64,000 nt of DNA from Cellulosimicrobium protaetiae (GTDB lineage: Bacteria > Actinomycetota > Actinomycetes > Actinomycetales > Cellulomonadaceae), in NCBI RefSeq assembly GCF_009708005.2, contig NZ_CP052757.1, forward strand, positions 62,001 to 126,000, given 5' to 3'. Under the pieces are notes generated by a model. The model was not told where the DNA came from. It ran no database searches and was given only the letters and a program-made list of their open reading frames with translations. The position numbers were made by a program, and so were the translations under genes. Every line of letters starts with the position of its first letter. Positions within the stretch are counted from its first letter, which is position 1. This document shows positions 37,094 to 45,408 of this stretch, piece after piece.

Positions 37094-38734
37094 ATGACGC
37101 TCGACGGCTCCCCCACGTCCCCCGCCCCGGCGCCGGCCGGTGTCGGACGACGCCAGTTCCTCACGCTCGCGACGGCCGGTGTCGCGGCGAGCACGCTCAC
37201 CGTGACGGTCGGCTCGCTCACTCCCGCCGCCGCTCTCACCGCACCCGGAGGCGCTGCCCACGCCGCCGCAGCCGGGGGCCCCACGCCCCGCAAGCGCGAG
37301 CTGCGCGCGATGTGGATCTCCAGCGTCGTCAACATCGACTGGCCGTCCGCGTCCGGCCTGTCGGCAGACCAGCAGAAGGCCGAGCTCCTCCACTGGCTCG
37401 ACGTCGCGCGCGACTTCCGGCTCAACGCCGTGTTCGTCCAGGTCCGCCCGACGGCGGACGCGTTCTGGCCGAGCCCGTACGAGCCGTGGTCGCAGTACCT
37501 CACGGGCGTCCAGGGCCAGGACCCGGGCTACGACCCCCTGGGGTTCGTCGTCGAGGAGTGCCACCGCCGCAACCTGGAGATCCACGCCTGGTACAACCCG
37601 TACCGCGTGTCGATGCAGGCGGACCCGGCGCAGCTCGTCCCGGAGCACCCCGCGCGGCAGCACCCCGAGTGGGTGTGGGCGTACGGGGGCAAGCTCTACT
37701 TCGACCCGGGCCTGCCCGAGGCGCAGGAGCACATCAAGAACGCGATCCTGCACAGCGTCGAGCACTACGACATCGACGGCGTGCACTTCGACGACTACTT
37801 CTACCCGTACGCCGTCGCCGGTCAGACGATCCCGGACGCGGCGACGTTCGCGTCGCACGGCGCGGGCTTCGACCGCGTCGAGGACTGGCGACGCCACAAC
37901 GTCGACACGTTCGTGCAGTCGATCTCCCAGCGCATCAAGCAGGCGAAGCCGTGGGTCAAGTTCGGCATCAGCCCGTTCGGCATCTGGCGCAACGCCTCCA
38001 CGGACCCGCGCGGCTCCGAGACCGGAGGGTCGCAGTCGTACGACATGCAGTTCGCGGACACGCGCAAGTGGGTCCTGGAGGGCTGGCTCGACTACATCAA
38101 CCCGCAGATCTACTGGCAGTTCGGCCTCGCCGTCGCGGACTACGCGAAGCTCGTGCCCTGGTGGGCCGACGTCGCCGCGCAGTCGGGGACCCACCTGTAC
38201 ATCGGCGAGGCCCTGTACAAGGTGACGTCCGGCGTCTTCACGGACCCGGCCGAGCTGTCGAACCACCTGACCTTCTGCGGCGAGCAGGAGCATCCCGTGC
38301 ACGGCAACGTGTACTTCTCGGCCAAGCACGTCCCGGCCGACCCGCAGGGCTCGATGACGCGCGTCCGCGACGACCACTACCGGTACTCGGCCCTCGTCCC
38401 CGCGATGCCGCACCTGCCGGGCACGAAGGTCCGCACGCCCGTGCTCGCGTGGGCGGGCTGGCGCGACGACGGCGTCCGCGTCCACTGGACCGACGCCGGT
38501 GGCCGTCGGTTCGCGGCGACGTCGTTCGCGATCTACCGTGCTGACGGGTGGGTGAAGCACGTGGACACCGAGGACCCGGCGAACCTCGTCGCGACGCAGC
38601 GGGCGGAGGGACGGGTGCTCCAGGACTTCCTCGACCCGACCGCGGTGCGGGGGCGCCGCTACACGTACGCCGTGACCGCGCTCGACCGGGTCTGGAACGA
38701 GTCCGCACCGAGCACGGTCCGCTGGTCGGTGTGA
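37094..38734 (+). CDS. Tat-exported GHL10/DUF187-type glycoside hydrolase
   Basis: This 546-residue protein has a Tat signal (VGRRQFLTLATAGVAASTL, cleavage near AHAAAA about 58) and the family 10-like hydrolase core: KRELRAMWISSVVNIDWPS, NAVFVQVRPTADAFWPSPYE, LEIHAWYNPYRVS, DGVHFDDYFYPY, and WLDYINPQIYWQF. These are the marks of the YngK/DigH group, some of which cleave denuded peptidoglycan glycans. A C-terminal fibronectin-III-like domain (about 455-546) follows. CGGAGG lies 8 bases before the ATG. A strong hairpin follows the stop. The true substrate is unknown. Confidence 0.88.
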   Translation: MTLDGSPTSPAPAPAGVGRRQFLTLATAGVAASTLTVTVGSLTPAAALTAPGGAAHAAAAGGPTPRKRELRAMWISSVVNIDWPSASGLSADQQKAELLHWLDVARDFRLNAVFVQVRPTADAFWPSPYEPWSQYLTGVQGQDPGYDPLGFVVEECHRRNLEIHAWYNPYRVSMQADPAQLVPEHPARQHPEWVWAYGGKLYFDPGLPEAQEHIKNAILHSVEHYDIDGVHFDDYFYPYAVAGQTIPDAATFASHGAGFDRVEDWRRHNVDTFVQSISQRIKQAKPWVKFGISPFGIWRNASTDPRGSETGGSQSYDMQFADTRKWVLEGWLDYINPQIYWQFGLAVADYAKLVPWWADVAAQSGTHLYIGEALYKVTSGVFTDPAELSNHLTFCGEQEHPVHGNVYFSAKHVPADPQGSMTRVRDDHYRYSALVPAMPHLPGTKVRTPVLAWAGWRDDGVRVHWTDAGGRRFAATSFAIYRADGWVKHVDTEDPANLVATQRAEGRVLQDFLDPTAVRGRRYTYAVTALDRVWNESAPSTVRWSV

Positions 38735-38741
38735 CGATCGT

Positions 38742-38765
38742 CGTGCCGGGCCTCGGCCCGGCACG
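38742..38765 (+). terminator. Hairpin terminator after the glycoside hydrolase gene
   Basis: CGTGCCGGGCC and GGCCCGGCACG form an 11-bp perfect stem with a 2-base centre, starting 7 bases after the stop. No T-tract follows. Confidence 0.7.
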
Positions 38766-38867
38766 ATCGCCCTTCGCCGGAACTGGGGCCGCGCGAGGGG
38801 CAGCCGACGGCGCGTGGCTCGCTGGGTGCGCCACGCGCCGTCGGGCCCCGGGTGGCAGGGTGGGGGC

Positions 38868-39335
38868 GTGACGACCCCCGACCTCCCCGACCCTTCCTCC
38901 CCCGACGACGGCGCACCCGAGCCCGCGACACTCCCGCCGCTGCGCACCGTGGGGTGGCTGAACGTCCGCGACGGCCGACTGCTCGCCGTCCGGACGACCG
39001 GCAAGGACCGCTTCTTCGTGCCGGGCGGCAAGGTCGAGCCCGGCGAGTCCGACGCCGAGGCGCTGGTCCGCGAGATCCGCGAGGAGCTCGGCGTGCGGCT
39101 CGACCCGGCGTCGGTCCGGCCGGGCTTCGTCGCCGAGGCGCCCGGTCACGGGCTGGGCGGCCGGATGGTCCGGATGCACTGCCTGTACGCGGAGCCCGCG
39201 CCCGGGTCCCCCGAGCCGACCCCGAGCGCGGAGATCGCCGAGCTCGCGTGGCTCACCCCGGCGGACGCGCACCGCGTGCCGCCAGCGGGACGGATCGTCC
39301 TCGACCGCCTCGAGGACGTCCTCCTCGCCGTCTGA
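38868..39335 (+). CDS. Nudix hydrolase
   Basis: This 155-residue protein shows a full Nudix box (GGKVEPGESDAEALVREI to REELGV) at about 53-75, matching GX5EX7REUXEEXGU. A variable acidic/Pro-rich N-terminus precedes it. The GTG at 38868 was chosen because it lies after the hairpin region and is followed by typical leader codons. The substrate (nucleotide, sugar or cofactor pyrophosphate) cannot be told. It lies alone before the WXG100-like gene. Confidence 0.88.
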   Translation: MTTPDLPDPSSPDDGAPEPATLPPLRTVGWLNVRDGRLLAVRTTGKDRFFVPGGKVEPGESDAEALVREIREELGVRLDPASVRPGFVAEAPGHGLGGRMVRMHCLYAEPAPGSPEPTPSAEIAELAWLTPADAHRVPPAGRIVLDRLEDVLLAV

Positions 39336-39449
39336 GCAGAGCATCGCGGGACGCCCCATGGGGACCTCGCCCCATGAGCACCGTGCGACGGGGAGCCGTC
39401 CTCGCGCATACGCTCCGGGGGCACGATCCGCCGCGACAGAGGGACGACC

Positions 39450-41270
39450 ATGGGGTTCTACGGTGCCGACATCGCCGAGCTGCGCAGGCTCGCGCAGGCA
39501 CTCACGACGGCGTCCGAGTCCCTGACGACGACGCGCGGCTCGCTCGACTCGACCGTGAGCGGCGCCCGCTGGGCCGGGCCGGACGGCGACGAGCTGCGCG
39601 GTCGCTGGTCGTCCGAGCTGGGCCCGGCCCTGGCCGCCGCCGCCGTGACGCTGCGCGACGCCGCGGACAAGGTGCGCACGAACGCCGAGCAGCAGGAGAG
39701 CGCCAGCTCGGACGGCTCGGACGGCTCGGGCGGTCCGGGCGGTCCGGGCGGCGGCAGCCCCGGCGGTCCGGGCTCCGGCGGTTCGGGCGGCACCGGCGGC
39801 TCGGGGGGTTCAGGCGGTTCGGGCGGGGACGGCCCGGACGACCCGGGCCCCGGCGGCCCGACCGTGTCGGTGAAGGGGTCGGGCACGGACTCGACCGACA
39901 ACGGCACACCGGGAAGTCCCGCGACCGAGGGGACCGACGCGAAGGTCGGGTTCGGCGTCTCCCACGACCCGGGCAGCGGCGAGACGACGTACTCGGGGAG
40001 CGGCTCGCTCTCCGACTGGATGTCGACGACGAACGGGTCGAAGATCTCCTTCGGCGTCAACGGCGGTGCGGAGTACACGGTCGGGGAGAAGTCCGAGGAC
40101 GGCTTCACCACGTACACGTCGAAGTCGGACGTCTCGATCGGCGTCGAGGGCGGCGTGTCCAAGGGCGGCACCGGCGTGAGCGGCGGGTACACGACCGGCG
40201 TCACGTCCGAGTACACGGTCAAGGTGCCCGACGGCGCAGGCGTCACCGACCCCGGGAGCATCAACCCGTTCGACCCGCGGAGCATGCCGGTCGGCTCGTC
40301 GGTGACGATGGACGGCGGCAGCTACTCGGAGACCGAGCTCAACGCGGCGTTCCGCCACATCGCCGTCGAGTCGTCCGTCAAGGACGCCGACGGCGTGACG
40401 AGCCTCATCGAGCGCACGGGCGACGACACGGTGCGCGTGACCGCCGGCCCGACCGAGGCGATCGCGAACCACGCGGGCCTCGGTCTCGACTTCGACGCCG
40501 TGAAGGTGATGCTCGGCAACACGACGTCGCTCGACGGCGCGTCGTTGCGCAGCGCGGAGTTCGACCTGTCGACGCCGGAGGGCCAGGCCGCGTACGACAC
40601 CTACCTCGTCACCGGTGAGATTCCCGCCGACCCGTCGACCGGCATCTCCGGCACCACGAAGATCGAGCGCGTCGGGTTCGACTCGACGTCGACCGTCGGC
40701 TTCGACACGCCCGTCGGCGGGGCCGAGTGGGAGATCGGCAAGAACACGGGCTCTCTCGTCGCGACGACCAACCCCGACGGCAGCACCGAGCAGCTCATGA
40801 CGGCGACGTACGGCGAGCGCGGCGACTTCCGCATGTCGCAGTCCTTCGACGCGTCCGGGGCGGAGGACGTGTCGGCGCGCACCTACTCGTTCGACGTGAC
40901 GGCCGACGACATGTCGTCCCAGTACTTCAACACGGAGGAGTTCTCGGGCTTCTCGCCGTCGAGCGAGGTGTCGTCCGGCCAGCAGGTGACGATGACGTTC
41001 ACCGAGTCGCAGATGGACCGTCTGATCCACCACGTGCGCACCGCTGCGGAGGACCCCTTCTACCACTCGACCAAGGTCGGGATGATCACGACCGACTACG
41101 ACATGAACCCGCTCTCGGAGCCCTACCAGCTCGCGACCAGCCTCGCGCGGTCGGCGAGCTCCGACGGCGAGCTCGTCCAGCTCATCTCCGACATCAACGC
41201 CGCCGGCGACGGCTCGGTCACGGACCGCTCGGCCGCGCGCTTCCCGGGGACGCTGACGGTCCACGACTGA
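39450..41270 (+). CDS. Large protein with WXG100-like head, Gly-rich linker and unknown beta-rich body
   Basis: This 606-residue protein begins with a helical domain carrying WAG at 41-43 (ADIAELRRLAQALTTASESL, then GARWAGPDGDELRGRW and a second helix to about 85), matching the WXG100/ESX form. A linker of Gly, Ser and Pro follows (about 88-140, repeated GGSGG). The remaining 460 residues are rich in Ser, Thr and Gly with strand-like patterns (ETTYSGSGSLSDWMSTTNGS) and no family I recognise. Similar designs are known for large type VII-secreted proteins with C-terminal toxins. No immunity gene or ESX machinery is nearby. AGAGGGA lies about 9 bases before the ATG. Confidence 0.78.
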   Translation: MGFYGADIAELRRLAQALTTASESLTTTRGSLDSTVSGARWAGPDGDELRGRWSSELGPALAAAAVTLRDAADKVRTNAEQQESASSDGSDGSGGPGGPGGGSPGGPGSGGSGGTGGSGGSGGSGGDGPDDPGPGGPTVSVKGSGTDSTDNGTPGSPATEGTDAKVGFGVSHDPGSGETTYSGSGSLSDWMSTTNGSKISFGVNGGAEYTVGEKSEDGFTTYTSKSDVSIGVEGGVSKGGTGVSGGYTTGVTSEYTVKVPDGAGVTDPGSINPFDPRSMPVGSSVTMDGGSYSETELNAAFRHIAVESSVKDADGVTSLIERTGDDTVRVTAGPTEAIANHAGLGLDFDAVKVMLGNTTSLDGASLRSAEFDLSTPEGQAAYDTYLVTGEIPADPSTGISGTTKIERVGFDSTSTVGFDTPVGGAEWEIGKNTGSLVATTNPDGSTEQLMTATYGERGDFRMSQSFDASGAEDVSARTYSFDVTADDMSSQYFNTEEFSGFSPSSEVSSGQQVTMTFTESQMDRLIHHVRTAAEDPFYHSTKVGMITTDYDMNPLSEPYQLATSLARSASSDGELVQLISDINAAGDGSVTDRSAARFPGTLTVHD

Positions 41271-41320
41271 CGCGCGGGGCGACGAGGTCGCCGCGGCTCC
41301 CGGCGGCGTATCGTCGCGGC

Positions 41321-42643
41321 ATGGGTGCCGGGACGTTCCTCGCCGCGACGCTGCCCGTCCTGGACCTCGCGGTCGCGTCGGTCGTCGCCGTGCGCGACGC
41401 CGCCGCCCGCGCGGGCGGGTTCGACGCCGGGCCGGCGCCCGACCCGGAGCGCGTCGCCGCGGCGTTCGCGAGCGACCGGCTGCTCCGCGTCGACGGCGCG
41501 CCGGTGGACGGCTTCGCCCCGCTGTCCGGCTTCTTCCCGTGCACGGACGGCTGGGTCCGAACGCACGCCAACTACCCGCACCACCGCGCGCGTCTGCTCG
41601 CGCTCCTCGGGCTGCCCGACGACGAGGCGACCGCTCCGACGCGCGACGACGTCGGCGCCGCCCTCGCCGGACGATCGGCCCAGGACGTGGAGGACCGCGC
41701 CGCCGAGGTCGGTGCGATCGCGGTGCGCGTCCGCACCGAGGACGCGTGGCGGGCGTCTGCGGCGGGCCGTGCCGCGGCGTCGGGCGCACCGGTGCAGGTC
41801 TCGGTGCGCGACGACGCCGCTCCCCTGCGCACCCTCGCGCCCGGCCCGCGCCCGCTCGCGGGCGTGCGGGTGCTCGACCTCACGCGGGTGATCGCCGGTC
41901 CGGTCGCGACGCGCACGCTCGCCCTGCTCGGCGCGGACGTCCTGCGCGTGGACCCTCCAGGGCTGCCCGAGATCGCGGTCCAGCACCTCGACACGGGGCA
42001 GGGCAAGCGGTCGACGCTGCTCGACCTCGCGACGCGCGACGGCCGCGCCCGCGCGCAGGAGCTGCTCGACGGCGCGGACGTCCTCGTGACCGGCTACCGC
42101 CCCGGAGCGGTCGAGGCGTTCGGTCTGCGGCTCCCGCACGGCGCGGTGCACGCGCGGGTCACCGCGTGGGGCGACGACGGCCCGTGGGCCGGGCGGCGCG
42201 GCTTCGACTCGATCGTCCAGGCAGCGAGCGGGATCGCGCTCGTGGAGGGATCACGGGACGGCACCGCGAGCGCACCCGAGGAGGCGCCGCCCGGCGCCCT
42301 GCCCGCCCAGGCGCTCGACCACGCGACCGGCTACCTCGTCGCGGCCGCCGTCGTCGACGCGCTCGCCGACCGCGCGACCGACGGCCGGGGCCGGGAGGTC
42401 GACGGCGCGCTCGCCCGGACCGCTCACGCCCTCCTCACGGCCCCCGGTCGCGACCCCGCGCACGACGCACCGCGCACGCCCGGGCCGAGCTGCGTCGTCG
42501 CGCACCCGGCACGCCTCGACGGCCGGGAGGTCGAGGCGACGACGACGCGGCCGGCGCTCGACCGCCTCGCCGGCGCCCCGCTCGACGACTACCCCGCCCC
42601 CGCCCGTCCGTGGGGCGCGGACGAGCCGCGGTGGACGGCGTGA
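41321..42643 (+). CDS. CoA transferase, family III (CaiB/BaiF-type)
   Basis: This 440-residue protein holds the CaiB start motif GVRVLDLTRVIAGPVATRTL in the middle (about 185) rather than at the N-terminus. The first 180 residues instead contain PLSGFFPCTDGWVRTHANYPHHRARL, which looks like the C-terminal half of such enzymes. The protein thus resembles a partial duplication of the fold, seen in some actinobacterial CoA transferases. Family members move CoA between organic acids. Its stop overlaps the AraC regulator (GTGA), suggesting joint control. Confidence 0.82.
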   Translation: MGAGTFLAATLPVLDLAVASVVAVRDAAARAGGFDAGPAPDPERVAAAFASDRLLRVDGAPVDGFAPLSGFFPCTDGWVRTHANYPHHRARLLALLGLPDDEATAPTRDDVGAALAGRSAQDVEDRAAEVGAIAVRVRTEDAWRASAAGRAAASGAPVQVSVRDDAAPLRTLAPGPRPLAGVRVLDLTRVIAGPVATRTLALLGADVLRVDPPGLPEIAVQHLDTGQGKRSTLLDLATRDGRARAQELLDGADVLVTGYRPGAVEAFGLRLPHGAVHARVTAWGDDGPWAGRRGFDSIVQAASGIALVEGSRDGTASAPEEAPPGALPAQALDHATGYLVAAAVVDALADRATDGRGREVDGALARTAHALLTAPGRDPAHDAPRTPGPSCVVAHPARLDGREVEATTTRPALDRLAGAPLDDYPAPARPWGADEPRWTA

Positions 42644-43098
42644 GCGTGGAGCCCGAGGTCGCGGTCCACCTGCGACGGGCGCGTGACCACATGGACGCGC
42701 ACTTCACGGACCCGCTCACCCTCGCCGAGGTCGCCGACGTCGCGGGCTACTCGCCGTTCCACTTCGCGCGCGCGTTCGCCGCCGCGTTCGGCACGAGCCC
42801 GATGGCCTACCTCGCTACGCGCCGGGTGGAGCGCGCGAAGACCCTGCTGCGCACCGCGAACCTCACCGTGACGGAGGTCTGCCACGCCGTGGGCTTCACG
42901 AGCCTCGGGACGTTCTCCGCACGCTTCCGCGCGATCGTCGGTGTCACGCCGACCGCGTACCGGGCGGAGCACGTCCGCGCGGGCGGGCCGCCCGTCCCCG
43001 GGTGCTTCGCGCTCGCGTGGGGGCAGCCGCAGCCGTCGACCCGGCCGCCGTCGGGCACAGCACGATCGGAGAAGCAGGGCCACGGCGACGCGTCGTAG
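42640..43098 (+). CDS. AraC-family transcriptional regulator (short)
   Basis: This 152-residue protein consists mostly of an AraC double HTH: PLTLAEVADVAGYSPFHFAR, then AFGTSPMAYLATRRVERAK, and LTVTEVCHAVGFTSLGTFSA with FRAIVGVTPTAYR. It has no N-terminal sugar/ligand domain, like SoxS/MarA-sized proteins. The GTG at 42640 overlaps the upstream stop; a GTG two codons later is an alternative. A glyoxalase-like gene follows at 43165 and may be a target. Confidence 0.88.
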   Translation: MSVEPEVAVHLRRARDHMDAHFTDPLTLAEVADVAGYSPFHFARAFAAAFGTSPMAYLATRRVERAKTLLRTANLTVTEVCHAVGFTSLGTFSARFRAIVGVTPTAYRAEHVRAGGPPVPGCFALAWGQPQPSTRPPSGTARSEKQGHGDAS

Positions 43099-43164
43099 CG
43101 TCGAGAGCGACGGCCGGGAGGGTCGTCGCCCCGCGCCGGGAGACGGCGCCCGAGAGGAGACCCC

Positions 43165-43602
43165 GTGCTCACGCTGTCCCACACCACCGTGTTCGTGCTC
43201 GACCAGGACTCGGCCAAGGAGTTCTACACGACCGTGCTCGGCTTCGAGCTGCGCGACGACTTCTCCATGGGCGCGGACTTCGAGGGCGGCGGCGCGGGGT
43301 TCCGGTGGCTCACCGTCGGGCCGCAGGGCGACCCGACGCGCACGATCATCCTGGCCGACTGCGCCATGGGCCGGGACCCCGAGTCGGCGGCGCAGCTCCG
43401 GTCGCTCGTCGCCAAGGGCTCGATGGGCGCCGGGGTCCTCCGGACCGACGACTGCGAGGCCACCTATCGCGACCTCGTCGCGAAGGGCGTCACGTTCCGC
43501 CAGCCGCCCGCGCACCGCCCCTACGGCGTCGAGGCGGTCTTCGTCGACGACTCCGGCAACTGGTTCAGCCTCACCGAGCCGAAGCCCGCCACCGGCGACT
43601 GA
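43165..43602 (+). CDS. VOC (glyoxalase/bleomycin-resistance) family protein
   Basis: This 145-residue protein has two beta-alpha-beta modules: LSHTTVFVLDQDSAKEFYTT with LGFELRDDFSM, and ATYRDLVAKGVTFRQPP with EAVFVDDSGNWFSLTEP. The metal-ligand His (LSHTT) and Glu (LTEP) are in place. Such proteins bind or detoxify small molecules; the substrate is unknown. GAGAGGAG lies 6 bases before the GTG. It probably shares control with the AraC regulator just upstream. Confidence 0.88.
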   Translation: MLTLSHTTVFVLDQDSAKEFYTTVLGFELRDDFSMGADFEGGGAGFRWLTVGPQGDPTRTIILADCAMGRDPESAAQLRSLVAKGSMGAGVLRTDDCEATYRDLVAKGVTFRQPPAHRPYGVEAVFVDDSGNWFSLTEPKPATGD

Positions 43603-43633
43603 CGGCCTCGGACCAGGACTGGACCCGATCGAC

Positions 43634-43680
43634 TGGAGCATGCCCATGGCATGCTAGCATCATGCCATGGGCATGCTCCA
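43634..43680. promoter_or_regulatory. Perfect 20-bp inverted repeat operator covering the antitoxin start codon
   Basis: Arms 43634-43653 and 43661-43680 are perfect complements around the centre CTAGCAT. The centre holds a TAGCAT -10-like hexamer (43655-43660), and the ATG at 43667 lies 6 bases after it, within the right arm. A bound FitA-type antitoxin would thus block promoter and start codon together. The transcript should be leaderless and its 5' end would carry half of the operator. Confidence 0.88.
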
Positions 43681-43957
43681 GGTGAAGAACCTCCCCGACG
43701 AGATGCACGCCGCGCTCGCGGCGCGCGCCCGCGCGGACGGCACGACGATGTCCGAGTACGTGACGCGGCTCATCCGGCGCGACCTGGCTCGGCCGACGCT
43801 CACGGAGTGGGTCGCCGAGCAGCGCTCCGACGCACCGCGTGCGGAGGTCGACGTCGCCCACGTTCTCGACGAGGTGCGGGTCGAGTACGACGCGACGGCC
43901 GCCGGTGCGCACACCCCCGAGCGCTCCCCGGCGCCCGAGGCCCGAGCACGGCGGTGA
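43667..43957 (+). CDS. FitA/VapB-type ribbon-helix-helix antitoxin
   Basis: This 96-residue protein begins MLQVKNLPDEMHAALAARA with TMSEYVTRLIRRDLA, the FitA ribbon-helix-helix form. The C-terminal 50 residues are acidic with an ERSPAPEARARR tail and should wrap the toxin. It overlaps the toxin gene by GTGA. Start codon and 13 coding bases lie in the operator palindrome. FitAB pairs act as RNase toxin-antitoxin modules; this one is the third type II pair in the window. Confidence 0.9.
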   Translation: MGMLQVKNLPDEMHAALAARARADGTTMSEYVTRLIRRDLARPTLTEWVAEQRSDAPRAEVDVAHVLDEVRVEYDATAAGAHTPERSPAPEARARR

Positions 43958-44355
43958 GGGTTGTCCTCGACGCGAGCGCCGCGGTCGACGCGCTCCTGCC
44001 CACCGCACGGCACGACGCGGTGCTCGACCAGCTCGACCGCCTCGTCGCGGCCGAGCTCGTCACACCCTCCCTCGTCGACACGGAGGTGCTCTCGGCGCTC
44101 GCGCGGCTCGAGCGCGCGGGGACGATCACCGCGGCGGTCGCGGACGCCGCCGTCGCGCGGTGGTCACGGCTCCCGTGCGAGCGGGTCGACACGACCGCGC
44201 TCCTGCCCGACGTCTGGTCGCTCCGGGGTGGCCTGCGCGTGAGCGACGCGCACTACGTGGCACTCGCGCTGCGCCTCGACGCGACGCTGCTCACCACCGA
44301 CGCGCGGCTCGCGCGCAGCCCGGTCGCGGGGCTCTCGGTGCTCCTGGCAGGGTGA
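43954..44355 (+). CDS. FitB/VapC-type PIN-domain toxin
   Basis: This 133-residue PIN protein has VVLDASAAVDALLP (first Asp), PSLVDTEVLSALARL (Glu), VSDAHYVALALRLDATLLTT (Asp) and TDARLARSP (Asp), the four acidic residues of an RNase active site. The GTG start overlaps the antitoxin stop. A neutralised RNase that inhibits growth when freed is the family role; the RNA target is unknown. The gene converges on the Ppx/GppA gene across 19 bases. Confidence 0.9.
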   Translation: MRVVLDASAAVDALLPTARHDAVLDQLDRLVAAELVTPSLVDTEVLSALARLERAGTITAAVADAAVARWSRLPCERVDTTALLPDVWSLRGGLRVSDAHYVALALRLDATLLTTDARLARSPVAGLSVLLAG

Positions 44356-44374
44356 GCACCCCGGGGCGGAGCCG

Positions 44375-45310
44375 TCAGAAGTGGTCGAGGCGACGCAGGA
44401 TCGCGCCCTCGCGCAGCGCCCACGGGCAGATCTCGACCTCGTCGACGTCGAGCGCACGCATCGTCTCGACCGCGACGACGCCGCCCGCGACGATCTGGAA
44501 CGTCCGCTCGGGAGTGATGCCGGGCAGGGCCGTCCGCCCCTCGGCCGTGATGCGCGCCAGGCGCGGCACCCAGTCGGCGAGCTGCGAGCGCCGCATGCGC
44601 CACCGGTCGTCCGGGCCGACGGACTCGGTCTGCATCCCCGCGAGGCGCGCGAGCGAGCGGAACGTCTTGGACGTCGCGACGACGTGGTCGGGCGCGGGGA
44701 GAGCCTTGAAGGCCTCGACGGTGGGCGCGAGCGTCGCGCGCACGTGCTCGCGCAGTGCCTCGACGTGCTCGGGAGCGGGCGGGTCGTCGGGCAGGAACGC
44801 CATGGTCATCCGCCCCGCGCCGAGGGGGACGGACGCCGCGAGGTCGGGCTCCTCGTCGACGCCCGACGCGATCTCCAGCGAGCCGCCGCCGATGTCGAGG
44901 ACGAGCAGGCGGCCCGCGGCCCAGCCGTGCCACCGCCGCGCGGCGAGGAACGTCAGGCGCGACTCGTCCTCACCGGACAGCACGCGCACCGGCTGGCCCA
45001 CGCGTTCGCCGATCGCGGCCAGCACCTCGGGCCCGTTGGTCGCGTCGCGCAGCGCCGACGTCGCCATGGGCAGCATCTCGTCGACGGCGGACTCGCGCGC
45101 GAGCGCCATCGCGTCGTCGACCGCGGTGAGCATCGCGGCGACGCCCTCGGGCGAGAGCGACCCGTCGGGCTGGAGGTAGCGCATGATGCGCACGACCGTG
45201 CGCGCCCCTGCGGCCTGCACGGGGCGCGCCGCGTACGCGGCGTCCACGACGGCGAGGTGCACGGTGTTCGAACCGATGTCGAGGACGCCCAGGCGCGTGG
45301 TGGTGCTCAC
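44375..45310 (-). CDS. ppx: Exopolyphosphatase / Ppx-GppA family phosphatase
   Basis: This 311-residue protein of the ASKHA fold has VLDIGSNTVHLAVVDA (phosphate-binding 1), SGEDESRLTFLA, LLVLDIGGGSLEIASG (phosphate-binding 2), and AGGVVAVETMRAL. It removes phosphate from polyphosphate or pppGpp. It is the short actinobacterial form without the HD domain. The GTG at 45310 is preceded by a short intergenic hairpin region. Assignment between Ppx1 and Ppx2 types cannot be made. Confidence 0.92.
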   Translation of the reverse strand: MSTTTRLGVLDIGSNTVHLAVVDAAYAARPVQAAGARTVVRIMRYLQPDGSLSPEGVAAMLTAVDDAMALARESAVDEMLPMATSALRDATNGPEVLAAIGERVGQPVRVLSGEDESRLTFLAARRWHGWAAGRLLVLDIGGGSLEIASGVDEEPDLAASVPLGAGRMTMAFLPDDPPAPEHVEALREHVRATLAPTVEAFKALPAPDHVVATSKTFRSLARLAGMQTESVGPDDRWRMRRSQLADWVPRLARITAEGRTALPGITPERTFQIVAGGVVAVETMRALDVDEVEICPWALREGAILRRLDHF

Positions 45311-45331
45311 GCGCCGAGCCTAGCGGCGCGG

Positions 45332-45372
45332 CGAGGGCCGCCGCCGGGCGGGTTGCCCGACGACGGCCCTCG
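45332..45372 (-). terminator. Hairpin terminator after the GH92 gene
   Basis: Outer arms CGAGGGCCG and CGGCCCTCG (9 bp, perfect) enclose a smaller CGGGC/GCCCG stem. It lies 36 bases past the GH92 stop and just upstream of the Ppx gene start. No T-tract follows. Confidence 0.7.
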
Positions 45373-45408
45373 TCCGGTGCGCGGCGCGCACCCGCGGTGA
45401 CCTGCCGG

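Noticed and set aside
37088-39031. Antisense open frame of 647 codons opposite the Tat glycoside hydrolase and Nudix genes
   Set aside because: Composition of a shadow frame and conflict with two clear genes and a terminator.
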